A DNA stretch of 64,000 nucleotides from Megaleporinus macrocephalus (lineage: Eukaryota > Chordata > Actinopteri > Characiformes > Anostomidae): contig CM038720.1 of assembly GCA_021613375.1 (NCBI GenBank), positions 17,812,715 through 17,876,714 of the forward strand. The letters are read 5' to 3'. Below, in pieces: positions 12,671-23,970 of the stretch (positions within the stretch are counted from its first letter, which is position 1; the number at the start of each line of letters is the position of its first letter). The notes below the pieces were generated by a model. The model saw only the letters and a program-made list of their open reading frames with translations, searched no databases and was not told where the DNA came from. The translations under genes and the position numbers were made by a program.

Positions 12671-13036
12671 ATTCAGGACCCCCACAGGACCACCATAGAG
12701 CAGGTATTATTAAGTAGGTAGATCAGACAAAGCAGTGCTGCAGAAGTGTTTAAACACCTCAGTGTCACAGCTGGACTGAGAATTGTCCATCAAACCTATC
12801 CTGTGCCTACTGATGAAGGACTATAGGAACACAAACTGTGCAGCAGCATATGAGCTACTGTCTCTAACTTTACATCTACAAGATGGACCAGCAATGTAGG
12901 AGTGTCTATAAGAGTGGACAGTGAGTGTTTAAACACTCCAGCAGCACTGCTGGGTCTGATCCACTCACACTAGCACAACAAACACTAACACACCACCACC
13001 CCGTCAGTTTCACTGCAGTGCCAAGAGTTCTATGTA
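12671..13036. mobile_element. Non-autonomous element with long internal inverted repeats
   Basis: A 37-bp segment at 12,721-12,757 (starting gatcagacaaagcagtgctg) is the inverted repeat of 12,925-12,961, with 33 of 37 positions matching, so the element folds on itself around a loop of about 170 bp. The outer parts (aggacccccacaggaccacc on the left, cactaacacaccaccacc on the right) are those of a very abundant otophysan fish repeat known to me as a non-autonomous DNA transposon. A piece of what seems to be the same family's outer end occurs at 59,745-59,950. The terminal ends are missing here. Confidence 0.65.
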
Positions 13037-14897
13037 GATATAATGAATGTATGAAGGATTCGAGGAGGTTGTGACAACATACTGACCTCAACATTGTCAG
13101 AACATCTGATTGCAGGGTTTTGCTGTGCAAAGATCTTTAGTCTAATTTAATCCAAACAAGTAAAATTGTATATTTTTTTCAAATAACAAACTGCCCACTG
13201 AGTCATTTTTTATATATATATACATATTAGTACTTAGTACTAACATAGTACTTGTGTCTTACATATATGCCATTTGTATTTAACTTACACATATATTTCC
13301 ACCATATAGACAAAAACTATGAGGCATATGCATTGGTGACCTACATGTCACATATATAAATGTTATGTGCTATAAGCATGAATATATAAATAAATAGATA
13401 AATGATGAATTAAATAAACTTAAACAGAGGACCAGTAACAGCAAATGATCCAATAATTATCTGTAAAAAAATAATAAAAAAAGGACAAGGACTAAAAAAG
13501 TGTTGTGCTCCACTCTCAGAGAAAAGGTACGAAACAGTGACTGAAACGGAATCCTCCTTGTTGCTGGGGTGTTTCCCTTAGGGGTATGTCTCATTACCTT
13601 TAGTTAAGCATCTTAACTGTCTTGACTTTGACTTGGTATTCATAACTTGATACTTGACTTAAACTTGGCACAGATGACTCGAAATGACTTGAATTTGTAT
13701 ATGAAATGTTTGTATTTGTAGATACTGAGAGGATATATGTATTTTTTATATGTATTAAGTTTTTTGACAATTGGGAGATTTTGTTTTGCACCGCGTGTAA
13801 ACCTGGCAACCCATCAAAAAGCGGCAGACCAGAACAATTTATATAGTGAATTTTGGCTTTGAGGAATATGTAGTCGGGATAAGAATAAAAAGCAAACAGC
13901 AACATACAGGGTTTGCAGTTGTAAAATTAGCAACACAACCAGCACAAGATCAAATTCATTAATCACTTCAAAAAACCCACAGAGAGGTCAGTGTGTCTGT
14001 TAATCTGATGGTAATCACTGGCTAGGTGAGCATTAGCAAAAAGCTAATGTTAGTTAAAATGTTAGATTTGGCTTTTTAATCTATTGTGTATTTATTAAGA
14101 AGACAAAACAGTCAATATGAATACAATCTGACTTCAGTAAAATAAAAATGATCTGGGGCTTGTGGTATGCTGTTATCGTTAACATTATGTAAAGACTTTA
14201 TATTTGAGCCCTAGTGCGCTAACGCTAGTGCTAGCTGCATAGTCTGTAGTTCCAAGGTTAATGTTTAATTTTATTATTCTCAAACTATGTATGTGACCAA
14301 AATAGACACCCATTAGTACTTTAATTTATACCGGTAAACTGTTTAGTATTCATACATTAATTCAGACACCTTCTCATAATCAGCCGCCTCAGCGCTCACC
14401 AGCCGACTGAACACACCAGCGTCTGTTTACGTTTGAGAGAGACATTAGTCTCTTATAAGAACTCACTCTGTAAAGACTGAAAAGTGCAGGGATAAGAAAC
14501 ATTAAGCTCCACGTTTAATTCTTTACTTTTTGCTACATGCCTGCGCTGGCTTACAGGTAGAGTTTCTGCTGTTTAACCAGAGAGTCTGATCAAATCTGTA
14601 CTTATTCCAACCCAGAGCAGTCGGACTGCCGGAATCCTCAAACCCTAAATATTAAGCATGTTAGCGCTAAATATGTGTACAACGTCCACTCGAGTCTCTG
14701 ATATGAAACGTGACTTTGATGCCTGAAAGACTTTACAGATACAAATCAGCAGAGCTGTCTGAGATTAATACACACATCACTTACATATATAAGCTGACAC
14801 TGAAACAATGACACCGTCATATGAGAAGCAGCTTTTTACAGAAGATTTAAAATTAATAGAAAAAATGCATCAGTTTTTTCATCGTTAAAAATAAACT
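13037..14897. other. Intergenic DNA with a degenerate GACTTG-rich patch
   Basis: A patch at about 13,616-13,695 is built from degenerate cttgact/gacttg words and resembles the patch at 15,105-15,240. The remainder is unassigned AT-rich DNA. The reverse frame at 13,600-13,905 runs through this low-complexity patch and is not a gene. Confidence 0.45.
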
Positions 14898-15032
14898 TCA
14901 TGCCACTGTTGCCTCTGGCTTGCTCACTGGGGGATATATGTTGTAACTGTCTGTTTTCAAAACTCTGTAAAGCTGCTTTGAGACAACATTGTTGTAAAAA
15001 GTGCTATACAAATAAACTTGGCTTGACTTGAC
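14898..15032 (+). mobile_element. LINE 3' end (L2-type)
   Basis: The segment contains ctgtaaagctgctttgagac, then gtgctatacaaataaacttg, and ends in a short gacttg tandem tail. This is the typical 3' end of fish L2-clade LINEs. The same words recur at 39,015-39,125 (ctgctttgtgac, ctacataaataaa, cttgacttgac), with a shared upstream gcctctggcttgctcactgggg-type segment. Only the 3' untranslated end is present, as expected from 5' truncation during retrotransposition. Confidence 0.75.
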
Positions 15033-15250
15033 ATGTATTTTTTAAAAAACTGTTCATGTATTTTAAGTGATTTAAATGTGGAAACTAGAGTTAGGGCATA
15101 ATAATTTGAATGACTTGATTTGAGACTTGCTTGACTCATAGCAGGGACTTGACTTGCTTGAATTTTTCCACAGTGACTTGGGACTTGGTTAAGTCTTGAA
15201 GGTTAAGACTTGAGACTTGCTTATGACTTGTGCATGTGTGACTTACTCCC
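15033..15250. repeat. Degenerate GACTTG-rich repeat
   Basis: From about 15,105 the sequence repeats degenerate gacttg/gacttgagacttg words (for example gggacttgacttgcttg and gttaagacttgagacttgc). It adjoins the LINE tail, whose own tail unit is gacttg. It may be an expanded tail or a separate repeat inserted next to it. Confidence 0.5.
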
Positions 15251-16019
15251 ACCTTTGCCCTATACCTTTAAAATAATATTTTAAAGTATTTTTATGCTTT
15301 TATTTTATTGTTTTGGTTTTTTAAAAAAATATTTATGATAAGAACAAGTTTGTACTCATTAAGGCCCTTAAAGCAACTGATTTACAGCAATTTTGAGACT
15401 ATATTTGCATAATTTGTACCTTGAGGAACTAAAACATAGCTGCACTGTACCTTTATTTCTAACAGTCCAGTGATCCAGTCCAAATGATATCAGCTGTGGT
15501 TTTAAATTTGTGTTTTATAGTGATGTATCAAACGTCTGACCAGCAACTGAGTTATACTATAAGTTCAGTGTGTTTCATGTTGTTTACTTAATGCATGTAA
15601 ATGTGTTGGAGTGATTGTTCGTGGTGCAGTATGATACAGAGGTGACAAATTAATGTCAGGGCTGAAAAATACTGGAATATTCCTTTAAATAAACAGGGGT
15701 CATGGAGACTTTTTTCATAACTTGTTTACACTTAAACAATACATAAATAAAGGATTTTGTAAAGAAGAGCAGCAGTAAAGGAAAGTGACAGTACACCGCC
15801 AGCAAAGGAACAGAACCTGCGGTGTCAGAACTCTCCAGAGGAAAGCAAATAGTTTCAAATTACATTATTCATTTGCTTTGGAGGCAAACATTCCATTATT
15901 CATAACCTCAACCTGTAATACTTTCCTTTTTTTATTTTTATTTTTTAATAATCAGCTCAACAGCTCTACAGGGCAGAGAGCACTGGCAAAGGCTACAGGA
16001 AATGCTCAAGATGGTACAA
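15251..16019. other. Intergenic DNA, nothing recognised
   Basis: AT-rich unassigned sequence. The forward frame at 15,785-16,027 shows no domain and is taken as chance. Confidence 0.45.
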
Positions 16020-16240
16020 TCATGTGAAAAAAATAGGACACCCCATTAAAATTTACATGGACAGCCCAAATTCCCAAATCAAAAACAACATCATTTATAG
16101 ATAAAGGTGATGTATTTGCACCATCTTTGCAAAACAAAGAAAACTTTACTTTGCTATTGTTCATTTGACCAAAAGAAAGATACTGATTCCTACTGAGGAC
16201 ACCCTCTGCCCTAATAGCTGGTATTTCTAGCTGTTTGTTC
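16020..16240. mobile_element. Probable MITE or Tc1-derived fragment
   Basis: The segment starts gtgaaaaaaataggacacccc and ends near actgaggacaccctctgccctaatagctgg. From memory these words belong to a short fish DNA-transposon family with the motif aataggacaccc at its end. There is no coding content. The family assignment is inference. Confidence 0.35.
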
Positions 16241-17519
16241 CAATTTTACATTAAAATGTGATCAATCTTTCCAATGTTTTTGTTTTATACAATTTTATAC
16301 GATTTTTTAAAGATTAAATTAGTTCAGGCCACTTCAGGCTAACTTCATAAATATCTACTTAAGTTAGCATGTTAACCATCTAACCCCCTCCTGTTCTGTC
16401 TCATAATCCCACTTTGCACCTGAAGACATGATAGTGAGTCACTGTAGTGTGGACAGGAACCATCAGAGGGTAAAGAAGTAGAGCTGCCCCGACAGAATAT
16501 TCTAATCTTTTGTCAATCATGTTGTAGATGCTGCTTCTGGTTAGAACATTGAAAAACACAGAGCCAATGAAAGGAACATTAAATTTACCGATGGCTGAAG
16601 CTACTGGCAAGCGAACGCGGTTGCCTGCTCTCAGAGAGAAATCACATTCAACAGCAAACAAAAGAAGTGATGTAAACAGAAACAGAACAAGAGTTAACAT
16701 TAGTGATGTTTTCCACCACTGGAGTCGCTGAAGAGGGAGGAGGAGATTTGTGTCATCTTATACATTGTTCCCCATACAAAGTTATGAAAAACAATAGTTG
16801 TTAGTTTTTAATATGTACTATTGCATCCAGAAAAAGATGGAGCAATGTCAGACTGTGCTTTACACTCTCCTCAGAATGTCCCTCCAGCCGATTACAGTCA
16901 AAATAGAAGCGTTAGAAACAAATTAGAAGCAAATAGAAGGAGTCAAGCATTTAGACTCCTACAAGAGTCGATCCCGACGTCCAGAGTCGAAGTATTAACT
17001 CTTTTGGAATCAGCTCTCCATCACTAAATGCGCCCTATACAAATATTCAGAGACACACGTGTCATATTCCATGTTCTTCCATTATGTTAAATTCTGCAAA
17101 TAATTAAGCATTTCCTCACTTTTTAATTAGAAAAAAAAAATTTGATTGGGAGTGCTTAATAGAAAAGAAAGAAAGTATTATAAAAGTCTGGTCATTATTA
17201 TTATAGTGGATATTTTATATAGTAGAATATTTAAAGGCATTTTTTTTATTAAAATAGCTTACTGTTTCTATAATTACAGTTCCACTGTCAGCATGCATCT
17301 TGATTCTAGAGCAGGAATTACAAAAACATTGTCTACACAATGCCCCTTTCCAGTTTATCTGTGTTCAGCTCAACAGACTAAAGATGATGTTCAGAAAGTG
17401 CCACTAAGGCTGGTAATGCACAGTTTCCTCCTAGGAACTCTAATAGCAGGATTCAGTGTCGCTGAGCGTTTACAAAAGCTGTTGGAGCAGAGTAATAGCT
17501 GTAACTACAGTACACGGCT

Positions 17520-17860
17520 GAAGACCCCTTCACCAGCAGGAGGACTGACTGATTGTGCCGTGAAACATCCATAATGGTAAATTCCATTTGCTCAATGGTG
17601 GTACGGTATTCTAAATGAACCAGCCGTCTCTTTTGAGCTGCGGCGCTCGCAGATTTGTCTTCACACGGCAGGGCTTTTGAGCGCAGTTCATTTGCACTGA
17701 TGACTCATACGGAGCTGTTTGTTCAGTCCTCTGTCAAAGCCTTGTCTCTTTTCCACTGAATTCCTGCCATAATGAAGATTAATTGTGCTGCTCCTTCCCA
17801 TTTAAATTGTGATTTTAATCAGATAAAATGGCAGGAGCTCGGGCCGCCGGTGTGAGAGAG
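17520..17860. promoter_or_regulatory. Candidate conserved non-coding element
   Basis: This repeat-free stretch is rich in homeodomain-like words (taattgtg, tttaaattg, ttttaatcaga), contains the AP-1 type site tgactcat at 17,701-17,708, and has several CpG dinucleotides in otherwise CpG-poor DNA. No frame carries a recognisable protein. The regulatory call is inference from composition only. Confidence 0.3.
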
Positions 17861-18329
17861 TCCTCTTTGCACACTCATTGTCTCAGCCTGGAAGTGCTGT
17901 CATCAGGTTCTGAGAAAGTGCCCCCGGAGGCCACTTCCTTCTCACTTTCGTTTGCCCCCTGTCTTTCTTTTGGCATATCTTCTGGTCAGTTCCTCTCTCT
18001 CTTTCTGTCCTTCTCACTCTTTCCAAAAGTCCTTCATCCACTTTGGCAGAAGTGAGGAAATAAACAAGGCTGGATTCATGAGACTCTTAGGATCTTCCCT
18101 TTTAACAACACAACAAGCAGGACAGACACAGGGCCGCATGCACACTGGGGATTTCCAGCAAACTGTTTAATTATTTTGTGCTGTGGGAAGATACAAAATG
18201 GTCTTCAATGTAAACTTTAACAAGGACGACAACACAGCCTTCTTTAGAGGATTTACTCAATTTGTACAATCCTATTTTAACTGCTAGATTCTGTTCATCA
18301 TTAACACCCCCGCAGACTCAGTATTTTAT
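17861..18329. other. Intergenic DNA, nothing recognised
   Basis: Pyrimidine-rich patch (tctttctgtccttctcactctttcc near 18,000) followed by unassigned sequence. The open frames at 17,828-18,055 and 17,952-18,170 overlap this patch and have no recognisable domain. Confidence 0.4.
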
Positions 18330-19178
18330 TGTGACTTGGCATTAAAGCCATAACGATAGTCAATAAAGATGCAAGGTTCAAATGACAGTCATTGAGGACA
18401 CACGTCCCTCTCATAACTAATGGGGGTACAATGTTCCATTAATAAAGTTCCTTAGCCCAACTAATGAGAATACAAAATCTATTTAATGATGTTCAACAGC
18501 CATATATGTCTCATATGTCCCAGTCGTAGTCAGTGACAGTCATTAAGCAATCATGGTTAACAAGAATACAACACCCAGTGAAAGTCAACAAAGATACAAG
18601 GTGTAATGATAGCCAATAGCATAGCTAATATAAACTCCCAATCACAGCTAATGAATATACAACCTCCTAATAATTACCGAAAAAGAATATAGGTTCTAAT
18701 GTTGCCACTATCTAATTTTAGCTAGTGGGTTTATAGGTCCAAGTCATAGCCAATAAGAGTTTCTAGCAATAGATAATGATAACCGATATCCAGAGCTAAT
18801 ACAAGGTACTAATCTGGGTCAATAATCATAGACAATACAAGGTTCAAAGGTTCCACAGCCAATGAGATTAGAAAGGTCCAAATGATTGCTAATGAGGATA
18901 CTTAATGACGCCCAGTGACGATACAATATATCCTGTCCAATTTTAGTCAATGGGGTTGCAGTTCTAAGTCATAGCCACTACAAGCGTCCAGTAATAGGCA
19001 GTGAATATCAGATCTAGGAGCCTATCCCAGGCAGGAAATGTCCTGGATAGGCCGGCAGTTCATCAGTGATTACAGCCAATATTATCCAACAAACATAGTT
19101 AATGCAAGATCCCAATTCTAGACAATGATCATCAATAATCATAACCAATACAAGCCAATAAGAATATATGGTCTATAT
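18330..19178. repeat. Degenerate minisatellite, left part
   Basis: Loosely repeated words such as catagccaataagaatac, acaaggttc and aatgaggatac recur every 30 bp or so, with many substitutions and indels. The consensus is roughly gtcatagccaataagaatac followed by aaggtcc. The decay suggests an old array. The array stops at a hAT element (19,179-20,280) and resumes at about 20,560. Confidence 0.6.
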
Positions 19179-20280
19179 CTGGGGTGTCAAACTCATTTTC
19201 ACCGAGGGCCACATCGCCATAATGGTTGTCCTCAAAGGGCCAGATGTAACTTTTAAATGTAACAAAATGTAACCAAATGTAATATAAAATGAATGTAACT
19301 ACTCCTTAATGTTACATAACTCTGAATATATTACTTATTCAATTAAAACATTCCAGCTGCATGGAAAAAAATATTTTTGCTTGTTGCTCTGTTATAACAT
19401 AAATCCTTTTAATTTGTCATGTTTTGAAATCCATCAATCAAGGATTAAACTATTCAAGTGAATAAAAAATAACATCAAACACAAGTTATAATATTAACTT
19501 TGATCAAATGTTTGACAATCTAAAATAAGGCTTAATTAGTATAAAATCAAAAATTGTGAGCTGCTAAGAACATGAGTGATATAAAAAAACAGACTTGCAT
19601 TAAACTAATGAGATGCTTTGATTACAATAAACATATGTCTGCATAAACACATAAATCCTGCAAATACTAAAAACATTGCAACAGCAACTACACATATCTG
19701 TGTTTTCATCAACAGCTAATGAAAAAGCTGTGCAGCTGCGGGACATCTCTGCCAGCTAGTTCCTTAACTCGGTCAGCGATGGTGTTTCTTGACAAACTGA
19801 CATTGCTAAAAGTCTGCGTCTGGTGGGGACACACCTGCTCAAAGACCTTCAGCATGCAGTGCTTTAAAAACGCTCTCTCTGAAAAACACTTTGACACAGG
19901 CGATTTCTTCAGCCACAATAAAGCTAGCTTTCACTGCCGCATTGTTTTTGGCTTTTGTGAACAGATTCTGCTGCGAGTTCAGTTTGTCTTTTAATTCTTG
20001 TGCAATCTGTTGCTTTTCTTGAAGGCTAGCTTTACCGTACTTAGCTCCGTGCTTGGTGTCAAAATGCCGGCGTAGATTGTCTCATTAAAAACCGACATGT
20101 TGCTTCGTAACACAAAAGACATACCGGTCTTTCACCTTGAAGCACGAACATGTATTCGCCTTCCCATCTTTGTTGAAACAGCCGTCCATCTGCATCAACT
20201 TTTCTTTTTCTTTGAAGCTCTTGTGGGCCACAGAAAAGGACGTGGCGGGCCACATTTGGCCCGTGGGCCTTGAGTTTGAC
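19179..20280 (-). mobile_element. hAT-superfamily DNA transposon fragment
   Basis: The left end reads ggggtgtcaaactc (19,181-19,194) and the right end gagtttgac (20,272-20,280), forming an inverted repeat with core gtcaaactc. The interior is AT-rich on the left and carries a hAT transposase amino-terminal region on the reverse strand on the right. The catalytic half is missing. The element is bracketed by an exact 15-bp direct repeat, atatatggtctatat, at 19,164-19,178 and 20,281-20,295. That is longer than the 8 bp usual for hAT insertion. Confidence 0.8.
19709..20253 (-). pseudogene. hAT transposase amino-terminal remnant with BED-like zinc finger
   Basis: The reverse frame at 20,059-20,253 contains KRKVDADGRLFQQRW and RPVCLLCYEA, the first Cys pair of a BED-type finger. 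A shifted frame continues with DNLRRHFDTKHGAKYG, the His half of the finger, and ELKDKLNSQQ. The frame at 19,709-19,918 gives LKHCMLKVFEQVCP and SLSRNTIADRVKELA. This order is that of hAT transposases of the group that also gave rise to domesticated vertebrate genes such as GTF2IRD2 and ZBED relatives. At least two frameshifts and loss of the catalytic part show it is dead. Confidence 0.8.
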
Positions 20281-20559
20281 ATATATGGTCTATATGATAA
20301 CCAGTGCTGCTACAGTCTGACAAGTGTCGCTTGATCAAAAAATCTGTAATCGACAAAACTCCTCCTGTGTCAGCGACAAATTAGTAGGTATCTAGCCACA
20401 CAGCGGCACACTTTTAGCATGGGAGTTTCTATCCAATCAGAGTGTGCAACAATGTCTATTACCTTTCAGATGTAACAGTCTGTAGAGGTCTGTAACTGTC
20501 ATTTTTGGTGAGGCATCACTTGAAGGCTGCGCTATAAATCGACCTTAAAGCCAAAGAGG
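20281..20559. other. Unassigned segment inside the split minisatellite
   Basis: After the 15-bp flanking repeat the sequence does not follow the minisatellite pattern until about 20,560. It contains gtgtcgcttgatc and ggctgcgctataaatcg, may be another non-autonomous insertion, and has no coding content. Confidence 0.3.
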
Positions 20560-20850
20560 ATAAAGGTCCCATTCATAGCTAATAGCATATCCAATTAAAG
20601 GTCCCGGTCATAGCCAACACACTCACAGATGCTCACAGAGTCTGATGCGTTAGTGCCAGTCATAGCCAATAAGAATACTCAGCTCCAAAGTCTCAGCTCC
20701 AAAAGGACAGTACAAGGTCCAGTTGTAACCAATGAGGATACAACTTTCCAGCTTTAATAAATAATATGTTCTATTCATAATCAGCTAGAATTTAACATCC
20801 CAGTCACAGCCAGTGAGGGAACACACTGTATTCAGTAAAGATAGAGGGCC
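20560..20850. repeat. Degenerate minisatellite, right part
   Basis: Words such as ggtcccattcatagctaat, gccagtcatagccaataag and accaatgaggatac match the pattern at 18,330-19,178. It is the continuation of that array on the far side of the hAT insertion and its neighbour. Confidence 0.55.
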
Positions 20851-22683
20851 CGAGCACAGCCCATATACATGCAATAGATATAAACTCTGTAAACAAAGCA
20901 CTGCATTTATAGAGTACAGTAATGAAATGTGTTTCCAATATAAAATACTATATGGCCAATTCAATATTATCAGGTCATAGAACACAGAATCTCAGCTTCA
21001 CTGAGCTTTCACCTCTGCAACAGCAAGCAGTGCATTTCACCTTCAGGGCATGATGGAATAAATTATAGTGATACATTTATCACGTGAACCGCAAGGATGA
21101 CTCATAAACTGGCATCACTGAAATCAAAGGACTGTGCTATCTTTTAATTCAGGAGCATAACCCAATACAGCACAGTGCTCAGCCACAGTTCAAACAAAAG
21201 CAAGAATTTACCTGAGGAGAACATGGGGTCCCAAGTGGTGTTTTGGCTAAAACACGCTACATAATGCAAACATGCTGCAAATGTATGCCAGCTGTGATGT
21301 GGTGCAGGAGTCCTGGGGGGATGCATTTGGCCTCAACCCCCCTTGCACAGTGATATAATAATTCATTTGGGAGCTCATATGATCACGTGGTAGAGTTGAG
21401 TGCTTTGAAAATGGCCTGAAAATACATGGCAGCAGTCTTGACAGTGACCAGAGATAACAGGTACAGCAGCTGCGCTCACAGAGCTATCATATTTATCATG
21501 TTGTGTTTTTAAAATGCCTTATGTATCAGGTCACATCGTGTTCCATAATTTGTTCTATAATTGTGCTGTTTTTTATGTTACTTTTGATAACATTTACTTT
21601 TTCATTCTTTGATGTGAAGATCAGCAGCTGAAAACGTAAAAAATCTGTAGAACCCTACAACCACACTGTAATCAATTCTCAATTATGTATTGAAACTTAT
21701 TGAATGTGTCAAATGTTGTTGTTACTTGGTGTAAAGCATCACTACTTCAAATCTCGTTTTACTGCAGGAACTAAATCCTAAATTAGAGCATTACAGAAGA
21801 ATGATGAAACCTTCTTCACTTATAATCTAATTTAATATAAGAAGGGTTTTTTTTTGTTATAAATCTACACCTGTTGTCATAATATTTTAATTATTTTAAT
21901 GCAAAGATTAAATGATGCAAAGCAAAGAAATGAGGAAAAAACAACAGTGGCCATTTGTGGACGGATAGCTAATGATAATCAGCTCTCGGTCTATTTTCAG
22001 TTTTTTTAAGAGGGTTTACATGTATAAATTTGTGTTGACTGTATATTAGGGATGAGCTGTATGTTGTGGGAAGATAAATCAGCAGACAGATTGGGCTTTT
22101 GCTCATTTGCTGTAAATGTGGTTGACTCTTTCCTTCACATTCCTCACCCGGTACTTATCCTGCCCTCTTCCTGGCCACTCATTGGTTTTCACTTGCTCCA
22201 ATCATGAGTTAGTTGGGCCAGTATACGTCATTGTGAATACAATCAGAGTGTAGTTAGCATGACAAAAAATACAATTTGTAGAGTGATATTACCAGGTTAC
22301 CAGGAGTAGTAAATACACTGTCTTGAATGTACTTAGTAATGTATTCCATTAGAATGCAAATGCACCATATCCCCGCTATTAAAAGAAAAACATGCTCCAT
22401 CTCCATTTTTATAGATTTTTATTTTTCTACATCATTTGAACAGGAAAGCTGCTCTTTGTATGGTGTGATAATCATATGATGAATGGTCCAATAGAAATGC
22501 TTCAAAATGGCTTGAAAAAAACTCTCCTGTAAAGTTATTCAGAATGCATTTAGAATACATCTTGACAAGCCACATGAGAAAGTTCCTTCCTGTCACTCAT
22601 TGCACTTTTCTTTCATGTAATTCTTTATATATTCTTTAACAAAATGATTTATTTAGTTTATAATGAAGTTAATAGCGGAGGGG
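20851..22683. other. Intergenic DNA, nothing recognised
   Basis: AT-rich sequence. Short open frames at 20,785-20,985 and 21,144-21,326 show no domain. I see no assignable repeat or RNA. Confidence 0.45.
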
Positions 22684-23970
22684 AGCTCAATAACACAGAG
22701 ATTAATAACTGAACACACTGATTTATGAGTCTACTCAGACTTTAACAGAGCTCAGTAACACTGAGATTAATAACGGAACACATTGATTTATCAGTCTACT
22801 CAGACTTTAACAGAGCTCAGTAACACTGAGATTAATAACTGAACACACTGATTTATCAGTCTACTCAGACTTTAACAGAGCTCAGTAACACTGTGATAAA
22901 TAAATGATCACATTAGTTTATCAGTCTACTCAGACTTTAACAGAGCTCAGTAACACTAAGATTAATAACTGAACACATTGATTTATCAGTCTACTCAGAC
23001 TTTAACATAGCTCAGTAACACTGAGATTAATAACTGAACACATTGATTTATCAGTCTACTCAGACTTTAACAGAGCTCAGTAACACTGAGATTAATAACT
23101 GATCACAATAGTTTATCAGTCTACTCAGACTTTAGCAGAGGTCAGTAACACTGAGATTAATAACTGAACACACTGATTTATCAGTCTACTCAGACTTTAA
23201 CAGAGCTCAGTAACACTGTGATAAATAAATGATCACATTAGTTTATCAGTCTACTCAGACTTTAACAGAGCTCAGTAACACTAAGATTAATAACTGAACA
23301 CATTGATTTATCAGTCTACTCAGACTTTAACATAGCTCAGTAACACTGAGATTAATAACTGAACACATTGATTTATCAGTCTACTCAGACTTTAACAGAG
23401 CTCAGTAACACTGAGATTAATAACTGATCACAATAGTTTATCAGTCTACTCAGACTTTAGCAGAGGTCAGTAACACTGAGATTAATAACTGAACACACTG
23501 ATTTATCAGTCTACTCAGACTTTAACAGAGCTCAGTAACACTGTGATAAATAAATGATCACATTAGTTTATCAGTCTACTCAGACTTTAACAGAGCTCAG
23601 TAACACTAAGATGAATAACTGATCACAATAGTTTATCAGTCTACTCAGACTTTAGCAGAGGTCAGTAACACTGAGATTAATAACTGAACACACTGATTTA
23701 TCAGTCTACTCAGACTTTAACAGAGCTCAGTAACACTGAGATTAATAACTGATCACAATAGTTTATCAGTCTACTCAGACTTTAGCAGAGGTCAGTAACA
23801 CTGAGATTAATAACTAATCACAATGATGTATCAGTCTACTCAGACTTTAACAGAGCTCAGTAACACTGAGATTAATTACTGATCACATTGATTTATCAGT
23901 CTACTCAGACTTTAACAGAGCTCAGTAACACTGAGATTAATAACTAATGACATTGATTTATCAGTTTATA
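22684..23970. repeat. 65-bp tandem repeat array with 325-bp higher-order repeat
   Basis: About 19.5 head-to-tail units of exactly 65 bp, with no indels visible, share the core tcagtctactcagactttaa followed by cagagctcagtaaca. Five variant units (A to E) form a 325-bp higher-order repeat. The blocks 22,891-23,215 and 23,216-23,540 appear identical when compared base by base by eye. A third block begins at 23,541 but is recombined. Most units contain the dyad ctcagt-aac-actgag. No unit encodes a protein. Confidence 0.97.

Noticed and set aside
16390..17030. Possible hAT fragment (words such as ggagtcgctgaagagggagg and cagctctccatcactaa)
   Set aside because: The words recall a fish repeat, but I could not find matched ends or a target duplication, and the frames at 16,401-16,731 have no transposase motif.
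22684..23970. CRISPR-like array
   Set aside because: The 65-bp units are contiguous and lack variable spacers, and the context is vertebrate. It is a satellite-type tandem repeat.
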